From: Granulicella sp. L60 | GTDB lineage: Bacteria > Acidobacteriota > Terriglobia > Terriglobales > Acidobacteriaceae | Assembly: GCF_009765825.1 (NCBI RefSeq) | Contig: NZ_LMUR01000018.1 | Span: forward strand, 817,346 to 881,345 | Direction of reading: 5' to 3' | Length of the DNA stretch: 64,000 nt | Part shown: piece by piece, positions 1 through 8,477 of the stretch | Numbering within the stretch: position 1 is the stretch's first letter | Layout of the letters: each line of letters begins with the position of its first letter | The notes under the pieces: model-generated | Told to the model about the DNA's origin: nothing | The model's database searches: none | The model's input: the letters and a program-made list of their open reading frames with translations, nothing else | Translations under genes and position numbers: made by a program

Positions 1-2
1 AG

Positions 3-1094
3 ATACAAGGCGAAAATCCGATGCTACGGGTCGCAGTTGATGCCCAGTTGGTCGGAGAGGTGATCTCAGCCTGGACTGGCATTCCTCTCGGTAAGATGGT
101 CGGCGATGAGCTTTCGACTGTGCTGGAGCTTTCCTCTCTCCTGCGAAATCGTGTGATTGGCCAGGATTACGCGATGGATTCGATCTCACAGCGCATACTC
201 ACTTCGCGCGCTAGTCTTGACGACCCAGGAAAACCGGTCGGCGTGTTTCTACTCGTAGGTCCAAGTGGCGTGGGTAAGACAGAGACTGCGCTTGCGCTTT
301 CTGACCTCTTATATGGCGGAGAGCGCAACGTCATCACAATTAACATGTCCGAGTTTCAGGAACCGCACACTGTTTCCACACTTAAGGGTTCTCCGCCGGG
401 ATACGTGGGTTATGGCGAAGGAGGGATACTGACCGAGGCAGTCCGTCGTCGGCCGTACTCGGTGGTCTTGCTCGATGAGGTGGAAAAAGCTCATCCAGAT
501 GTACTTGAGCTTTTTTTCCAAGTCTTCGATAAGGGCAGTATGGAAGATGGTGAAGGGCGCGTCATCAACTTCAAAAACACAGTGATAATCCTCACCACCA
601 ACGCCACGACTGAAACAATAATGAAGTTGACTGCTGATCCTGAGACAATGCCGTTTCCGGAGACATTAGTCAGCGTGATCAAGCCGGAGCTAAACAAGAT
701 ATTTAAACCGGCCTTTCTTGGGCGTATGTTGATCGTTCCGTATCTTCCGATTCGCGACGAAGCGCTTAAGCAGATCATCCGCCTCAAACTCAATAAAATT
801 ATCAGACGTCTGCGCGAAAATCACAAGGTCGGCCTTCATTACGAGGACACTATCGTCGCCGAGATAGCTAACCGTTGCACGGAAGTAGAAAGTGGCGCAC
901 GAAACGTGGACAACATCTTATCGAATACCATGCTTCCCGAAATCTCGCGCGAGTTGCTCTTGCATATGGCAACGGGCGATACAGGGAGCGCCGTTTTTCT
1001 GAGCGTTGATCGAACGGGCAGGTTCATTTACAAATGGACTACAAAGAGAGGGATCACGACTGAGGTCGACTTGTCTCATCCGTTAGAAACATAG
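3..1094 (+). CDS. clpV: Type VI secretion AAA+ ATPase ClpV (TssH), C-terminal part, 5' end outside window
   Basis: ClpB/Hsp100-family ATPase that recycles the contracted TssB/TssC sheath of the type VI secretion system in the cytoplasm. The frame is open to the left edge; codons before the first ATG (position 21) already read IQGENP, a ClpV-like linker, so this ATG is not the real start. Counting from it: a D2 entry motif WTGIP at 18-22, Walker A GPSGVGKT at 80-87, pore loop GYVG at 127-130, Walker B VVLLDEVEKAH at 148-158, sensor 1 LTTNA at 191-195, arginine finger R235 and sensor 2 GAR at 292-294. So the whole second AAA+ module and C-terminal domain are present and look functional. It could be ClpB on its own, but vgrG follows 72 bases downstream, which favours ClpV. 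The adjacent VgrG implies that the rest of the cluster lies to the left. Confidence 0.9.
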   Translation: MQGENPMLRVAVDAQLVGEVISAWTGIPLGKMVGDELSTVLELSSLLRNRVIGQDYAMDSISQRILTSRASLDDPGKPVGVFLLVGPSGVGKTETALALSDLLYGGERNVITINMSEFQEPHTVSTLKGSPPGYVGYGEGGILTEAVRRRPYSVVLLDEVEKAHPDVLELFFQVFDKGSMEDGEGRVINFKNTVIILTTNATTETIMKLTADPETMPFPETLVSVIKPELNKIFKPAFLGRMLIVPYLPIRDEALKQIIRLKLNKIIRRLRENHKVGLHYEDTIVAEIANRCTEVESGARNVDNILSNTMLPEISRELLLHMATGDTGSAVFLSVDRTGRFIYKWTTKRGITTEVDLSHPLET

Positions 1095-1166
1095 ATTAGC
1101 TAGCTGTAATAGATGGCGTCTCTGAGAATTGAACAGCCTTAGAAATAGGAAGCGGTAGCAAACGAC

Positions 1167-3194
1167 ATGCCATCATACTCACAAGACAACCGTCAGCTCA
1201 CACTCATCACTCCGCTAGGTAAAAACGCCGTTCTAATCAACGGCTTTAAAGGACGTGAGGCTATCTCGACTCTTACGGAGTTGGAGTTGGAGGTACTAAG
1301 CCTTCCCGAAAACCCAATCCAACCAGGCTTATTGATAGGAAAACGTGTCACACTCGGCATTTCTTACAGTGAGGATGGGCACCGCTATTTCAACGGAATC
1401 GTACGCAGCCTGGAACTCGTAGGCCACGACTCATCACTAGAAGGTGACAAGACACCTGTAATTATTTACAGAGCCGTTGTAGTGCCAAGCCTATGGCTGC
1501 TGACACTCAATACGCAGTCGCGAGTCTTCCAGAATCTGACCGTAATCGAAATTATAAAGAATGTGCTTGGTTCTTACTCCATAACATCCAGGAACGATAC
1601 TGAGGAGGCATGTCAGCCACTCGACTATTGCACACAGTATCGTGAGACTGATTATGATTTTGTTACACGTCTCATGGAGCAACATGGCATTTTCTTCTAT
1701 TTCACGCATACAGAGAACGATCACGTCATGGTGCTTGCCGACAACTCTGGAAAACTCGCGCCATGTCCAGTGAAAAGCACCTATAAATATATGCCCGAGC
1801 TGGAGAGAGCGGGCGAAGGTTTTTATGATATGCATCTGCATTACTTCGGGGTTCGTTATGCATTGGTTACTGGAAAACACACGCTATGGGAGTACCGCTT
1901 TACCCAGTTTGCGCGACAAGAGAGCAACCCTCCATCTTCTTCGAGTAAAGCAGTTCTCGGCGATAATAATCATGAGTGGTACGACTATGCGGATGGCCCC
2001 TCCGCATGGGCGAAAACCAGTGGAAGCGATGGCAGGATTCAAGAAGTTGAAAGTCAACTGCAGGATGTCACTCGTGACAGGAGTGATACGAAGGAGATTC
2101 AGATCACCGGTGAGTCGAACGCAAGCCTCTTAATATCAGGCTTCACCTTTACCATGGAGAAGCATCCAGACCCTGCACTGAACTCTAAGTATCTCGTATT
2201 AAGCGTCGAGCACAGTCTTAGGCAGGAGCCGCCATTTTGCAATACTGCAATCGAAAGGGGATATCGCAATATCTTCACCGCACAACCGGGAGCGCTCGCC
2301 TACCGCTCGGCGCGGACAACATCGAAGCCACGCGTTAATGGAGTTGTCACCGGAAAAGTCGTCGCACCCGCTGGCGAAGATTCTTATATAGATAAGTATG
2401 GGCGTGTCTGCGTGCAGTTCTGGTGGGATCGCACGAGACCACCTAACCAGACAGATAACACGCTACTTAGGGTTTCACAGGCATGGGCTGGTTCCGGATG
2501 GGGTACTTATTTCTGGCCTCGTATCAATGATGAGGTCTTGATCGACTTCATTGAGGGCGATCCGGACGCGCCAATCGTCGTCGGCTCACTCTATAACGGA
2601 GTAAATAAGCCCAGGTACGACCCGGCAACTGAATATACTCGCTCGGGTGTACTTACCCGATCGTCCAAAGGCGGCGGCGCTGCAAACGCGAATGAACTCC
2701 GTTTTGAAGACAAAGCGGGAAGTGAACAAATCTTCCTCAATGCTGAAAAAGATATGGACCATCGCATTGAGAAAGATCATCGCAAATATGTAGGCGGCAA
2801 GGACTCGCTCATTGTCAAAGGGTGTCGGTATGAGAAGGTTACTGGTGATCGACACAGCGATATCTTAGGAAATTGCGCTGCAAATGTGGGCCAAAACTAT
2901 TCGTTATATGTCGGGGAGAACCAGGCAGAAGAAGTTGGAATTAATTACTCTCTCAGCGCTGGATCTGAAGTGAATGTCAAAGCCGGTATGATGCTTATCA
3001 TCGAGAGTGGACTCGAAATCTGCCTCAAAGCTGCTGGCAACTCTATCACCATCGGTCCTACAGGGGTGAACATCTCTGGAGCGTTGACCATGATTGAGGG
3101 TGTCGGCAGTTCGATCGTGGCAACTGCTGGGACAATTATTGTCCCAGAGTCTCCTGATGAGGCGGATGACGGAACGAAGGGGGGCAAGATGTAA
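1167..3194 (+). CDS. vgrG: Type VI secretion spike protein VgrG (TssI)
   Basis: Trimeric spike protein at the tip of the T6SS tube, equivalent to phage T4 gp27-gp5. The 675 residues show the family order. The gp27-like base (about 10-380) includes the phage late-control-type stretch YCTQYRETDYDFVTRLMEQ. The gp5 OB-fold (about 395-480) is recognised by GVVTGKVV, DKYGRVCVQFWWDR and SQAWAGSGWGTYFWPRI-EV. The C-terminal needle (about 530-650) has repeated VGxNxSLxVG-type strands. After the needle there is only a short acidic/lysine tail (ADDGTKGGKM), so no evolved effector domain is fused. It lies 72 bases after clpV on the same strand, probably in one unit. No PAAR or effector gene follows; the next sequence is an IS relic, so the usual cargo genes may have been lost. 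Confidence 0.93.
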   Translation: MPSYSQDNRQLTLITPLGKNAVLINGFKGREAISTLTELELEVLSLPENPIQPGLLIGKRVTLGISYSEDGHRYFNGIVRSLELVGHDSSLEGDKTPVIIYRAVVVPSLWLLTLNTQSRVFQNLTVIEIIKNVLGSYSITSRNDTEEACQPLDYCTQYRETDYDFVTRLMEQHGIFFYFTHTENDHVMVLADNSGKLAPCPVKSTYKYMPELERAGEGFYDMHLHYFGVRYALVTGKHTLWEYRFTQFARQESNPPSSSSKAVLGDNNHEWYDYADGPSAWAKTSGSDGRIQEVESQLQDVTRDRSDTKEIQITGESNASLLISGFTFTMEKHPDPALNSKYLVLSVEHSLRQEPPFCNTAIERGYRNIFTAQPGALAYRSARTTSKPRVNGVVTGKVVAPAGEDSYIDKYGRVCVQFWWDRTRPPNQTDNTLLRVSQAWAGSGWGTYFWPRINDEVLIDFIEGDPDAPIVVGSLYNGVNKPRYDPATEYTRSGVLTRSSKGGGAANANELRFEDKAGSEQIFLNAEKDMDHRIEKDHRKYVGGKDSLIVKGCRYEKVTGDRHSDILGNCAANVGQNYSLYVGENQAEEVGINYSLSAGSEVNVKAGMMLIIESGLEICLKAAGNSITIGPTGVNISGALTMIEGVGSSIVATAGTIIVPESPDEADDGTKGGKM

Positions 3195-3231
3195 GCGGAG
3201 GTTTTGCCGTATATTCTCTGGGGTTGCCGCC

Positions 3232-3458
3232 TGCTCCGTCCACTCGCCCTGATGTCGAGCCATAGCCCTGCTGAGCCCGTACCCGCTTCTCGAGCTAAGG
3301 CGCATAGCGATAAACCCAACGCATGAGCGTGGATAGGTCCACTTCCACGCCGCGTTCCTGCATCATCTCGGTCGGATCCCTTACGAAATCCCATACTTGC
3401 AGGACCAACAGACACAGACCAGAGTGATCTCGACCGGAAACCGACTACGCTTGAACAT
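3232..3458 (-). pseudogene. IS6-family transposase N-terminal remnant
   Basis: Reading the minus strand from an ATG at 3458 gives MFKRSRFPVEITLVCVCW and then KYGIS. After a one-base loss near 3385 it continues in another frame as RDPTEMMQERGVEVDLST, then LMRWVYRYAP, an in-frame stop (TAG), and LEKRVR. This follows the N-terminal zinc-ribbon/HTH region of IS6/IS26-type transposases (xRHFxxEVILxxVRWYxxYxLSYRDLxEMMxERGxxVDHxTIYRWVxRYAPELEKR). The catalytic DDE domain is absent and similarity fades just before the vgrG stop codon. No terminal inverted repeats were found. The remnant marks an old insertion or recombination edge between the T6SS cluster and the sigma-factor operon. Confidence 0.75.
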
Positions 3459-3684
3459 CCATTTATTATAGCGTCCGATGATTGTCGGCCCAGTTAATAA
3501 AACAGAGCTTGGCGATCGACAGCGGAGGCACAAAACCAACTGCGGTTGAAATTTTGTCCACATAGCGATGCTTTCAAGCATCGCGCGCTAATCCTACAAT
3601 CGCCGAAGCAGTGTGAGTAAAACGTTAGTCGCTAAATGAGACGATTTCAAAAGCAGGCCGCGCGCGGATTTAGAGAATAGGGGT

Positions 3685-4236
3685 ATGGTAACCATTCCCA
3701 GAGCAAACGCATCAACTTTTGAAGCCTATGGACTTGAGTACCTTGACGGGTTGTATTATTACGCGCTCGCGCTCACTAGGCACACCGCAGAAGCGGAGGA
3801 TCTTGTTCAGGAAACCTATGTTCGCGCCATCGAAGCATACAGCCGGCTACGTGAAGATAGCAACATCAAAGGGTGGCTTTTTACGATTCTGCGCAATCAG
3901 TGGCTCAACGAGCTTCGACGGCGTCGTAGAGGACCGCAGTTTGTTGTAGGAGACGACGACGCCTGTATCATTGACGGGCTGCCCAGCAATTTTCCCGATG
4001 CGCAAACTCAGCTCGAGGGAGAGGAAGACGCGATACGTGTAAAAACTGCGATCGGCAAGTTGCCATCCGAGTTTCAAGAGGTTCTGATTTTGCGGGAATT
4101 TGAAGAGTTGTCGTACCTAGAGATTGCTTCGGTCCTCAATTGTCCAATGGGAACTGTCATGTCGCGCCTGGGACGGGCGCGTGCCAAATTACGGGGGCTG
4201 CTTTCGGAGCAGACTGGCAGAGCCGCGGTATCGTGA
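3685..4236 (+). CDS. ECF-type RNA polymerase sigma factor
   Basis: Extracytoplasmic-function sigma-70 family member of 183 residues, usual length. Region 2 (about 14-80) has the conserved AEDLVQETYVRA core-binding motif followed by the NIKGWLFTILRN -10-recognition stretch. Region 4 (about 118-175) ends with a clear helix-turn-helix: LPSEFQEVLILREFEELSYLEIA then GTVMSRLGRARAKL. The ATG at 3685 follows an AATAGGGG ribosome-binding stretch. The stop lies 15 bases before the anti-sigma gene, so the two are co-transcribed, the normal arrangement in which the downstream membrane protein sequesters the sigma factor. Its target promoters cannot be told from this window. Confidence 0.93.
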   Translation: MVTIPRANASTFEAYGLEYLDGLYYYALALTRHTAEAEDLVQETYVRAIEAYSRLREDSNIKGWLFTILRNQWLNELRRRRRGPQFVVGDDDACIIDGLPSNFPDAQTQLEGEEDAIRVKTAIGKLPSEFQEVLILREFEELSYLEIASVLNCPMGTVMSRLGRARAKLRGLLSEQTGRAAVS

Positions 4237-4251
4237 AAGGGACAAGAAGTT

Positions 4252-5166
4252 ATGACGAGCTGTACGGAAATTCGGTCTAAAGTTCAACTCCTCATCGATA
4301 GAGAACTCAAGCCCGATGAAGAGTCAGAACTGTTTCAGCACATAGAGTCATGCGGCTACTGCCACCAGGCACTTGAACAAGCCCAAGCTTTTTCTAGCAG
4401 AATTCGCGCCGCACGTCGCCATGTTCACGCATCTGAGGCTCTTCGACAGCGGGTCATGGCAGCTTTAGCAGCTGGCGGCAACCGAGAAGTGCAGGTGCTT
4501 GCCGAGCCACGACTCGTACCACGGAGGAATCTTCGATGGGGGCGGTCAATAGTTTCCATCGCCGCTATATTTATTGTGGCGGTAGCTGTCACTCTCTTTT
4601 TTCGCTTTCAACGGTCCAGGCAGACCACTGCCATGCTGCAAATCGCGATGGCTGCTCATCGCGATTTGCAGCAGAATAGACTTCCTCTCGACATCGAGAC
4701 AGAATCTTCCGGAAAGATTTCCGAGTGGTTTATGCAACGAGTGTCCTTTCCATTCCACCTGGCCAACGCCGGGATTGCTGCTGATGATCGAGCGAAGTAC
4801 GAGCTCATCGGGGGAAAAGTGATGAACGTTAATGGCAAGCGTGTTGCACTGGTTTCATTTCGTCTCTCCAATGAACAGATCAGCATGCTTGTTGGTCCCG
4901 GCGCACTACCAATCGACACAGGTGGAACGCTCATTCGATCCGACGGATTAATACTCCACGCGCGCGACCGAGATGCAATGCATGTTGTTTCATGGCGGAA
5001 TAGGGGGCTCAGCTATGTCGCCGTCTCCCGAGCGACAATGACCGGTTCAGGGAGTTGCATACTCTGTCATCGAAGCCGCACTTCGGACACACAAAGCAAC
5101 GCCTCTTCTAATCAAATCCCCTCTCTGCCAGCTTCGCTGGACACAATATTTCTGACAATCCCTTAA
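4252..5166 (+). CDS. Membrane-bound zinc-finger anti-sigma factor with periplasmic domain
   Basis: Probable inhibitor of the preceding ECF sigma factor. Residues 1-75 form a ZAS-type anti-sigma domain with the HxxxCxxC zinc motif at H30, C34 and C37. A single membrane segment lies at about 98-117 (IVSIAAIFIVAVAVTLFF), followed by a roughly 185-residue domain predicted to be periplasmic. Near the C-terminus (269-273) the domain carries CILCH, a CxxCH haem c attachment-type motif, in the place where related anti-sigma proteins normally end in a WRxxGLxYxAVS segment. That segment is present just before it (WRNRGLSYVAVS). A haem or redox-sensing role is possible but unproven. The start ATG is 15 bases after the sigma stop, with an AAGAAG ribosome site. 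A 17-bp perfect inverted repeat lies inside the coding sequence (see separate entry). Confidence 0.88.
   Translation: MTSCTEIRSKVQLLIDRELKPDEESELFQHIESCGYCHQALEQAQAFSSRIRAARRHVHASEALRQRVMAALAAGGNREVQVLAEPRLVPRRNLRWGRSIVSIAAIFIVAVAVTLFFRFQRSRQTTAMLQIAMAAHRDLQQNRLPLDIETESSGKISEWFMQRVSFPFHLANAGIAADDRAKYELIGGKVMNVNGKRVALVSFRLSNEQISMLVGPGALPIDTGGTLIRSDGLILHARDRDAMHVVSWRNRGLSYVAVSRATMTGSGSCILCHRSRTSDTQSNASSNQIPSLPASLDTIFLTIP
4634..4673. repeat. 17-bp perfect inverted repeat with 6-base loop inside anti-sigma gene
   Basis: TGCTGCAAATCGCGATG (4634-4650) is followed by GCTGCT and then its exact reverse complement (4657-4673). It encodes residues 128-141, just after the membrane segment. Such a stem would be very stable in mRNA. 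It may be a translation or processing signal, or simply the trace of a small inverted duplication. Confidence 0.85.
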
Positions 5167-5286
5167 CGCAAAGACAAAAAGTCTCGGCTTTTATCCCTAA
5201 GCGTCCCCCACGCCCTACTTGAAGTTGCTCCTCTGACGAATCTCTGTAGGCAGTCGGAACGGGCCGCACGCTTGGGAATTTGCCAG

Positions 5287-5375
5287 CAGATTTAACCTGG
5301 TATTTTGGCCATAACGTTTCTATGTATGTAGACGATTGTCAATTGACCTTCGGTCCTTCCTTTTTCAAAATCCTC
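5287..5375 (-). pseudogene. AraC-family regulator, 5'-end relic
   Basis: Minus-strand sequence matching the first codons of the AraC regulator at 11437-12378. The position of its ATG reads GAG here (5373-5375), there is an in-frame TGA after about ten codons, and the remaining gene body is missing; the neighbouring 5167-5286 shows nothing. It is not expressible as a regulator. Confidence 0.65.
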
Positions 5376-5459
5376 AGAAAGACGATTCGGGCTGATTGTG
5401 CAGACATGATCTTGCTTCGCAATGGGCCCTACCCTTAAAAAGGGTACTGCTCATGCATC
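5287..5459. repeat. Diverged copy of the AraC-gene 5' end and upstream region (pair with 12289-12477)
   Basis: This stretch aligns from end to end with 12289-12477, sharing CAGATTTAA, CATAAC, TTCTAT, AGAAAGACG, GATCTTGC, TCGCAATG and GGGTACTGCTC in the same order. The second copy contains the first 30 or so codons of the intact AraC regulator gene and its promoter side. This copy is therefore the relic of a paralogous regulator locus. Confidence 0.75.
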
Positions 5460-5975
5460 GAACCCGCCGTGTCGACGCGGGAAATGTGTAGATCATCAGA
5501 TCGATCAGGAGCCCGATAGCGCGAGACTGGGCAGGGAAGTAGTGCCGGTCGCATCGATAAAAGTTCGGGCTCGTCATCCTGCAGCGACGGCATCTTGCCC
5601 GCCGTTGCGAATGCTTCGGTTCCTCTAACAGGCATGGCCGGGATTTGGAAGACCACAATCCAGCCGAAGGGCATGTGCTGTGCACCCAGCCGCTACTTTA
5701 CTGTGGGGTTAGAGCGCAGCTTGAACTGCGTCTTTACAAACGCAGCCACATCGATGGGCTCCATTTGGGCGATATCAACGATGCTGCTCGGCGCCGATGC
5801 CGGAGAACTGCGCACCGCCTCGCTTTAGACTCTGGGCTGCGGATACGCGAACTGAAGAAGTCCAGCGTGCGCGTCCGCGCCTCCTGCAGCAGCGAGAAGG
5901 CTGAGGACTGGGAAGTAAATGAACCAAAGCCAATAACTCCATCAGGCATCACTTGGAATCCTCCTCAAGTTTGCA
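5460..5975 (-). other. Possible decayed gene of unknown identity (minus strand)
   Basis: On the minus strand a good ribosome site (GAGGAGG, near 5964) is followed by ATG at 5952 and a 60-codon reading (MPDGVIGFGSFTSQSSAF...). To stay open it must change frame: EAVRSSPASAPSSIVDIAQ and MEPIDVAAFVKTQFKLRS, then TVK and a stop, then RLGAQHMPFGWIVVFQIPAM in the same frame. This is the look of a gene with several indels and a stop. I do not recognise the protein. The rest of the 5.2-6.2 kb gap holds only the AraC relic described separately. Confidence 0.25.
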
Positions 5976-6177
5976 AATGAGTTCGAACCGAATTCTTGCA
6001 ATCTCTGGAGGACGCCAGATCTCACAGAAATGGAGGCGAGCTAAGCGCCGAGATCGCGAATCGAGGTTGATACGTATGTAGCGAAGTAGAGGGAGTTAGC
6101 AAAGGCCGCGACTGCTATGTGAGCAGCGCGGCCTCGGTGCTTCTATTTAGTGGATATCCTAAAGAGCCGACCAGGGA

Positions 6178-6882
6178 TTAGTTGCCTTGCATCTGCATTT
6201 GACGCACTTTGTAGTCGTACTCAACGCTGAGGCGTCTCACGACGGTGAGGCCATCGCTCCCGAGAAGGAACGTTGTGCCGGTGTCCTCGTTGACGACACG
6301 GTGCTTTACCTGCTTCACTGTGGCGAGCAACTTCGGGTCGGACGGTATCGAGATATCAACCACCTGAAAGTCCCGCGGTGTGGCCCGAACATAATCATAC
6401 GGCTCGTTCACTGCAAGAAAGCCGCTCTCGCCTAGCGGCTGAGTCAGGCCAAGATCTGCGAGTGCGTCGACCATATGGAGAGCAGGTTTGCTAGGCTTGT
6501 GCAGGTCGAGCACCGCGACCCCCTTGCCATCTCGAAAGCGGACTAGCTCGGCTCGTCCATCAAGCGGGCGGATAAAGTCAAATGCTCCTGACACGTTCAG
6601 TGCAGTTGTGGAAACCATTTTAATGCGAGCTGGATCAGTCACGTCGAAGACTGACAGGCGTGCACCCTGTTGCTGCTCTACGAAAAGGTAAGTACTACCA
6701 GCATCGTCAGAATGAAGGAAAAGGGAGTTGCCCGGCAGTTTGGCCTGCTCTGGCAGATCGTGTGGATCCATCACGACGATCTCTTTGGATGTAGAGTGAA
6801 TCTCCGCTTCAACTACTACCGGAGTCATAAGGATTGCTAGTCCAAGGATTTTGAGAATGAAGCGGTGAGAAATAATGTTCAT
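6178..6882 (-). CDS. Secreted protein of unknown function, propeller-like repeats
   Basis: A 234-residue protein with a clear Sec signal peptide (MNIISHRFILKILGLAILM..., cleavage likely after VVEA near residue 27). The mature part has repeating units of the form DVTDPARIKMV, LDLHKPSKPAL and VVDISIPSDPKLLATV, resembling LVIVD-type beta-propeller repeats, so a periplasmic or surface repeat fold is likely. It is short for a full propeller. The ATG at 6882 is preceded by GAAAGGGA. Divergently placed to the FAD/NAD(P)-binding gene, with 167 bases between starts. No enzyme motif was seen. Confidence 0.7.
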   Translation of the reverse strand: MNIISHRFILKILGLAILMTPVVVEAEIHSTSKEIVVMDPHDLPEQAKLPGNSLFLHSDDAGSTYLFVEQQQGARLSVFDVTDPARIKMVSTTALNVSGAFDFIRPLDGRAELVRFRDGKGVAVLDLHKPSKPALHMVDALADLGLTQPLGESGFLAVNEPYDYVRATPRDFQVVDISIPSDPKLLATVKQVKHRVVNEDTGTTFLLGSDGLTVVRRLSVEYDYKVRQMQMQGN

Positions 6883-7049
6883 TTTGGATTCCCTTTCGAA
6901 ATCAAGTGTCGATCCGAGAGAGGCTCGAGGTCCAAGAAGTAATTGTGATGCCGTATAAGCGAGCTGTCATCGCTCGTTGTTGGAATGGGCTTATGCCTCA
7001 TAAGAATTTGCGAATTCCAAAACACGCCGGGCAAGCCTAGCTTTGAGTC

Positions 7050-8477
7050 ATGAAGACACGGGACGCGGCAACCCAAACAATTGCAATTGTCGGCGGTGGA
7101 GTAAGTGGAACCCTTGCCGCATACCATCTCCTTCAACACTGCGTTGACGCCCGGGTCATCGTGATCGAACCTCGGCCTGAGCTTGGGCTCGGACTCGCAT
7201 ACTCAACGCCCAGCCTGCGGCATTTACTCAATGTTCCAGCCGGCAAAATCAGCGCAATGCCTGCAAAGCAAGATCACTTCCTTAACTGGTTACGAGCGCA
7301 CTATGACACCGCAGCGGACGACATGACCTTTGCTCCGCGTGCTGTCTTCGGACGCTACATCCATTCCCTTGTCGAGGACATCGGCCTGGAACAAATATGT
7401 GCCTCGGTGGTGGACTATCGTGCCGTGAGTGCTGGAGCGGTCCTAACTCTTGATGATGGCCAAGAACTCCAAGCAGATCTGGTGGTACTGGCAACCGGTA
7501 ACTTCGCCCCTGCTGCATTGCCGGGCGTCGGTGAAGATGCGATCAAGGCGGGCGCGTATTGCCATGACGCGTGGGCCGACACGACGTATGCGAATCTCGA
7601 TCCCGAGGCATCCATTGTGTTGATTGGGACCGGCCTGACAGGTGTGGATGTCGTTCTCCGGTTACGTGAACTGGGCCATCGTGGCAGAATTACCGCTATC
7701 TCGCGGCATGGTGTCTTTCCGAGTCGTCATGCTCTCTCTACGCCGATCGCCGAGAGCACGATCCCTCAGAATACGCAGCCTACCTGCTTGGCATATCTTC
7801 GCGCGTTTCGAATGGCAATCCGCGGTGGCGCGGACTGGAGAGCAGCGATAGACAGCCTGCGCGCGACGACGAACGATCTCTGGCTTGCGCTACCGCTACA
7901 GGAGCAGCAGCGCTTTCGCCGCCATCTGCAGCGGAGTTGGGATATCGTACGCCATCGCATGGCCCCACCGATTGCAGACGTCATCGACGCGGAACTGTGG
8001 GGCGGCACACTTGTGATCCGCAAAGGACACCTGTCAGGGGTTGAGGCGGAGGACAGTGGAACGGTCGTCAGCATTCGGACAGCGCATACAACCGAGCGCT
8101 TTGGCGCAGCTCGCGTGATCAACTGCACCGGACCCAGCATGAATTACCGGCGTGTCGATTCGCCGCTGCTGCATCGCCTCTTTGAGCAAGGCCTGGTCTC
8201 TGCGGGACCGCTAGGGGGCGGATTCCAATGTGGCCATGATGGCGCCATAATGGACGCAAATGGCGAGGTTTCCGAGCGCATCTACAATCTTGGGCCGGGC
8301 CGACTTGGGACACTGTTGGAGTCAATTGCGATTCCCGAAATTCGCGAACAGGCTGTTGGTCTGGCCGAGACCCTTCGTAGCCGGTTGAACTTGACGCGAA
8401 ATTTCCAACTAGGAATGCAGTCGCAGGTCGCAGGAAACCAGCTTACTAAACTGCCTGTGCAGGGATCGGCGGCATGA
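7050..8477 (+). CDS. FAD/NAD(P)-binding protein (HpyO/YdhS-like)
   Basis: A 475-residue flavoprotein of the FAD-NAD(P)-binding family (PF13454 type). The N-terminal Rossmann motif GGGVSGTLAAYHLL is at about 15-28 with an acidic end at VIVIEPR. GLAYSTPSLRHLLNVPAGKISAMP matches the family's conserved follow-up block. A second dinucleotide-binding segment IVLIGTGLTGVDVVLRL lies near 190-207, and a late VINCTGPSMNYRR block is also typical. It is probably a cytosolic flavin-dependent oxidoreductase with unknown substrate. Its stop overlaps the next start by 4 bases (ATGA), so translation is coupled to the ClC channel gene. Only a weak ribosome site precedes ATG 7050. Confidence 0.85.
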   Translation: MKTRDAATQTIAIVGGGVSGTLAAYHLLQHCVDARVIVIEPRPELGLGLAYSTPSLRHLLNVPAGKISAMPAKQDHFLNWLRAHYDTAADDMTFAPRAVFGRYIHSLVEDIGLEQICASVVDYRAVSAGAVLTLDDGQELQADLVVLATGNFAPAALPGVGEDAIKAGAYCHDAWADTTYANLDPEASIVLIGTGLTGVDVVLRLRELGHRGRITAISRHGVFPSRHALSTPIAESTIPQNTQPTCLAYLRAFRMAIRGGADWRAAIDSLRATTNDLWLALPLQEQQRFRRHLQRSWDIVRHRMAPPIADVIDAELWGGTLVIRKGHLSGVEAEDSGTVVSIRTAHTTERFGAARVINCTGPSMNYRRVDSPLLHRLFEQGLVSAGPLGGGFQCGHDGAIMDANGEVSERIYNLGPGRLGTLLESIAIPEIREQAVGLAETLRSRLNLTRNFQLGMQSQVAGNQLTKLPVQGSAA

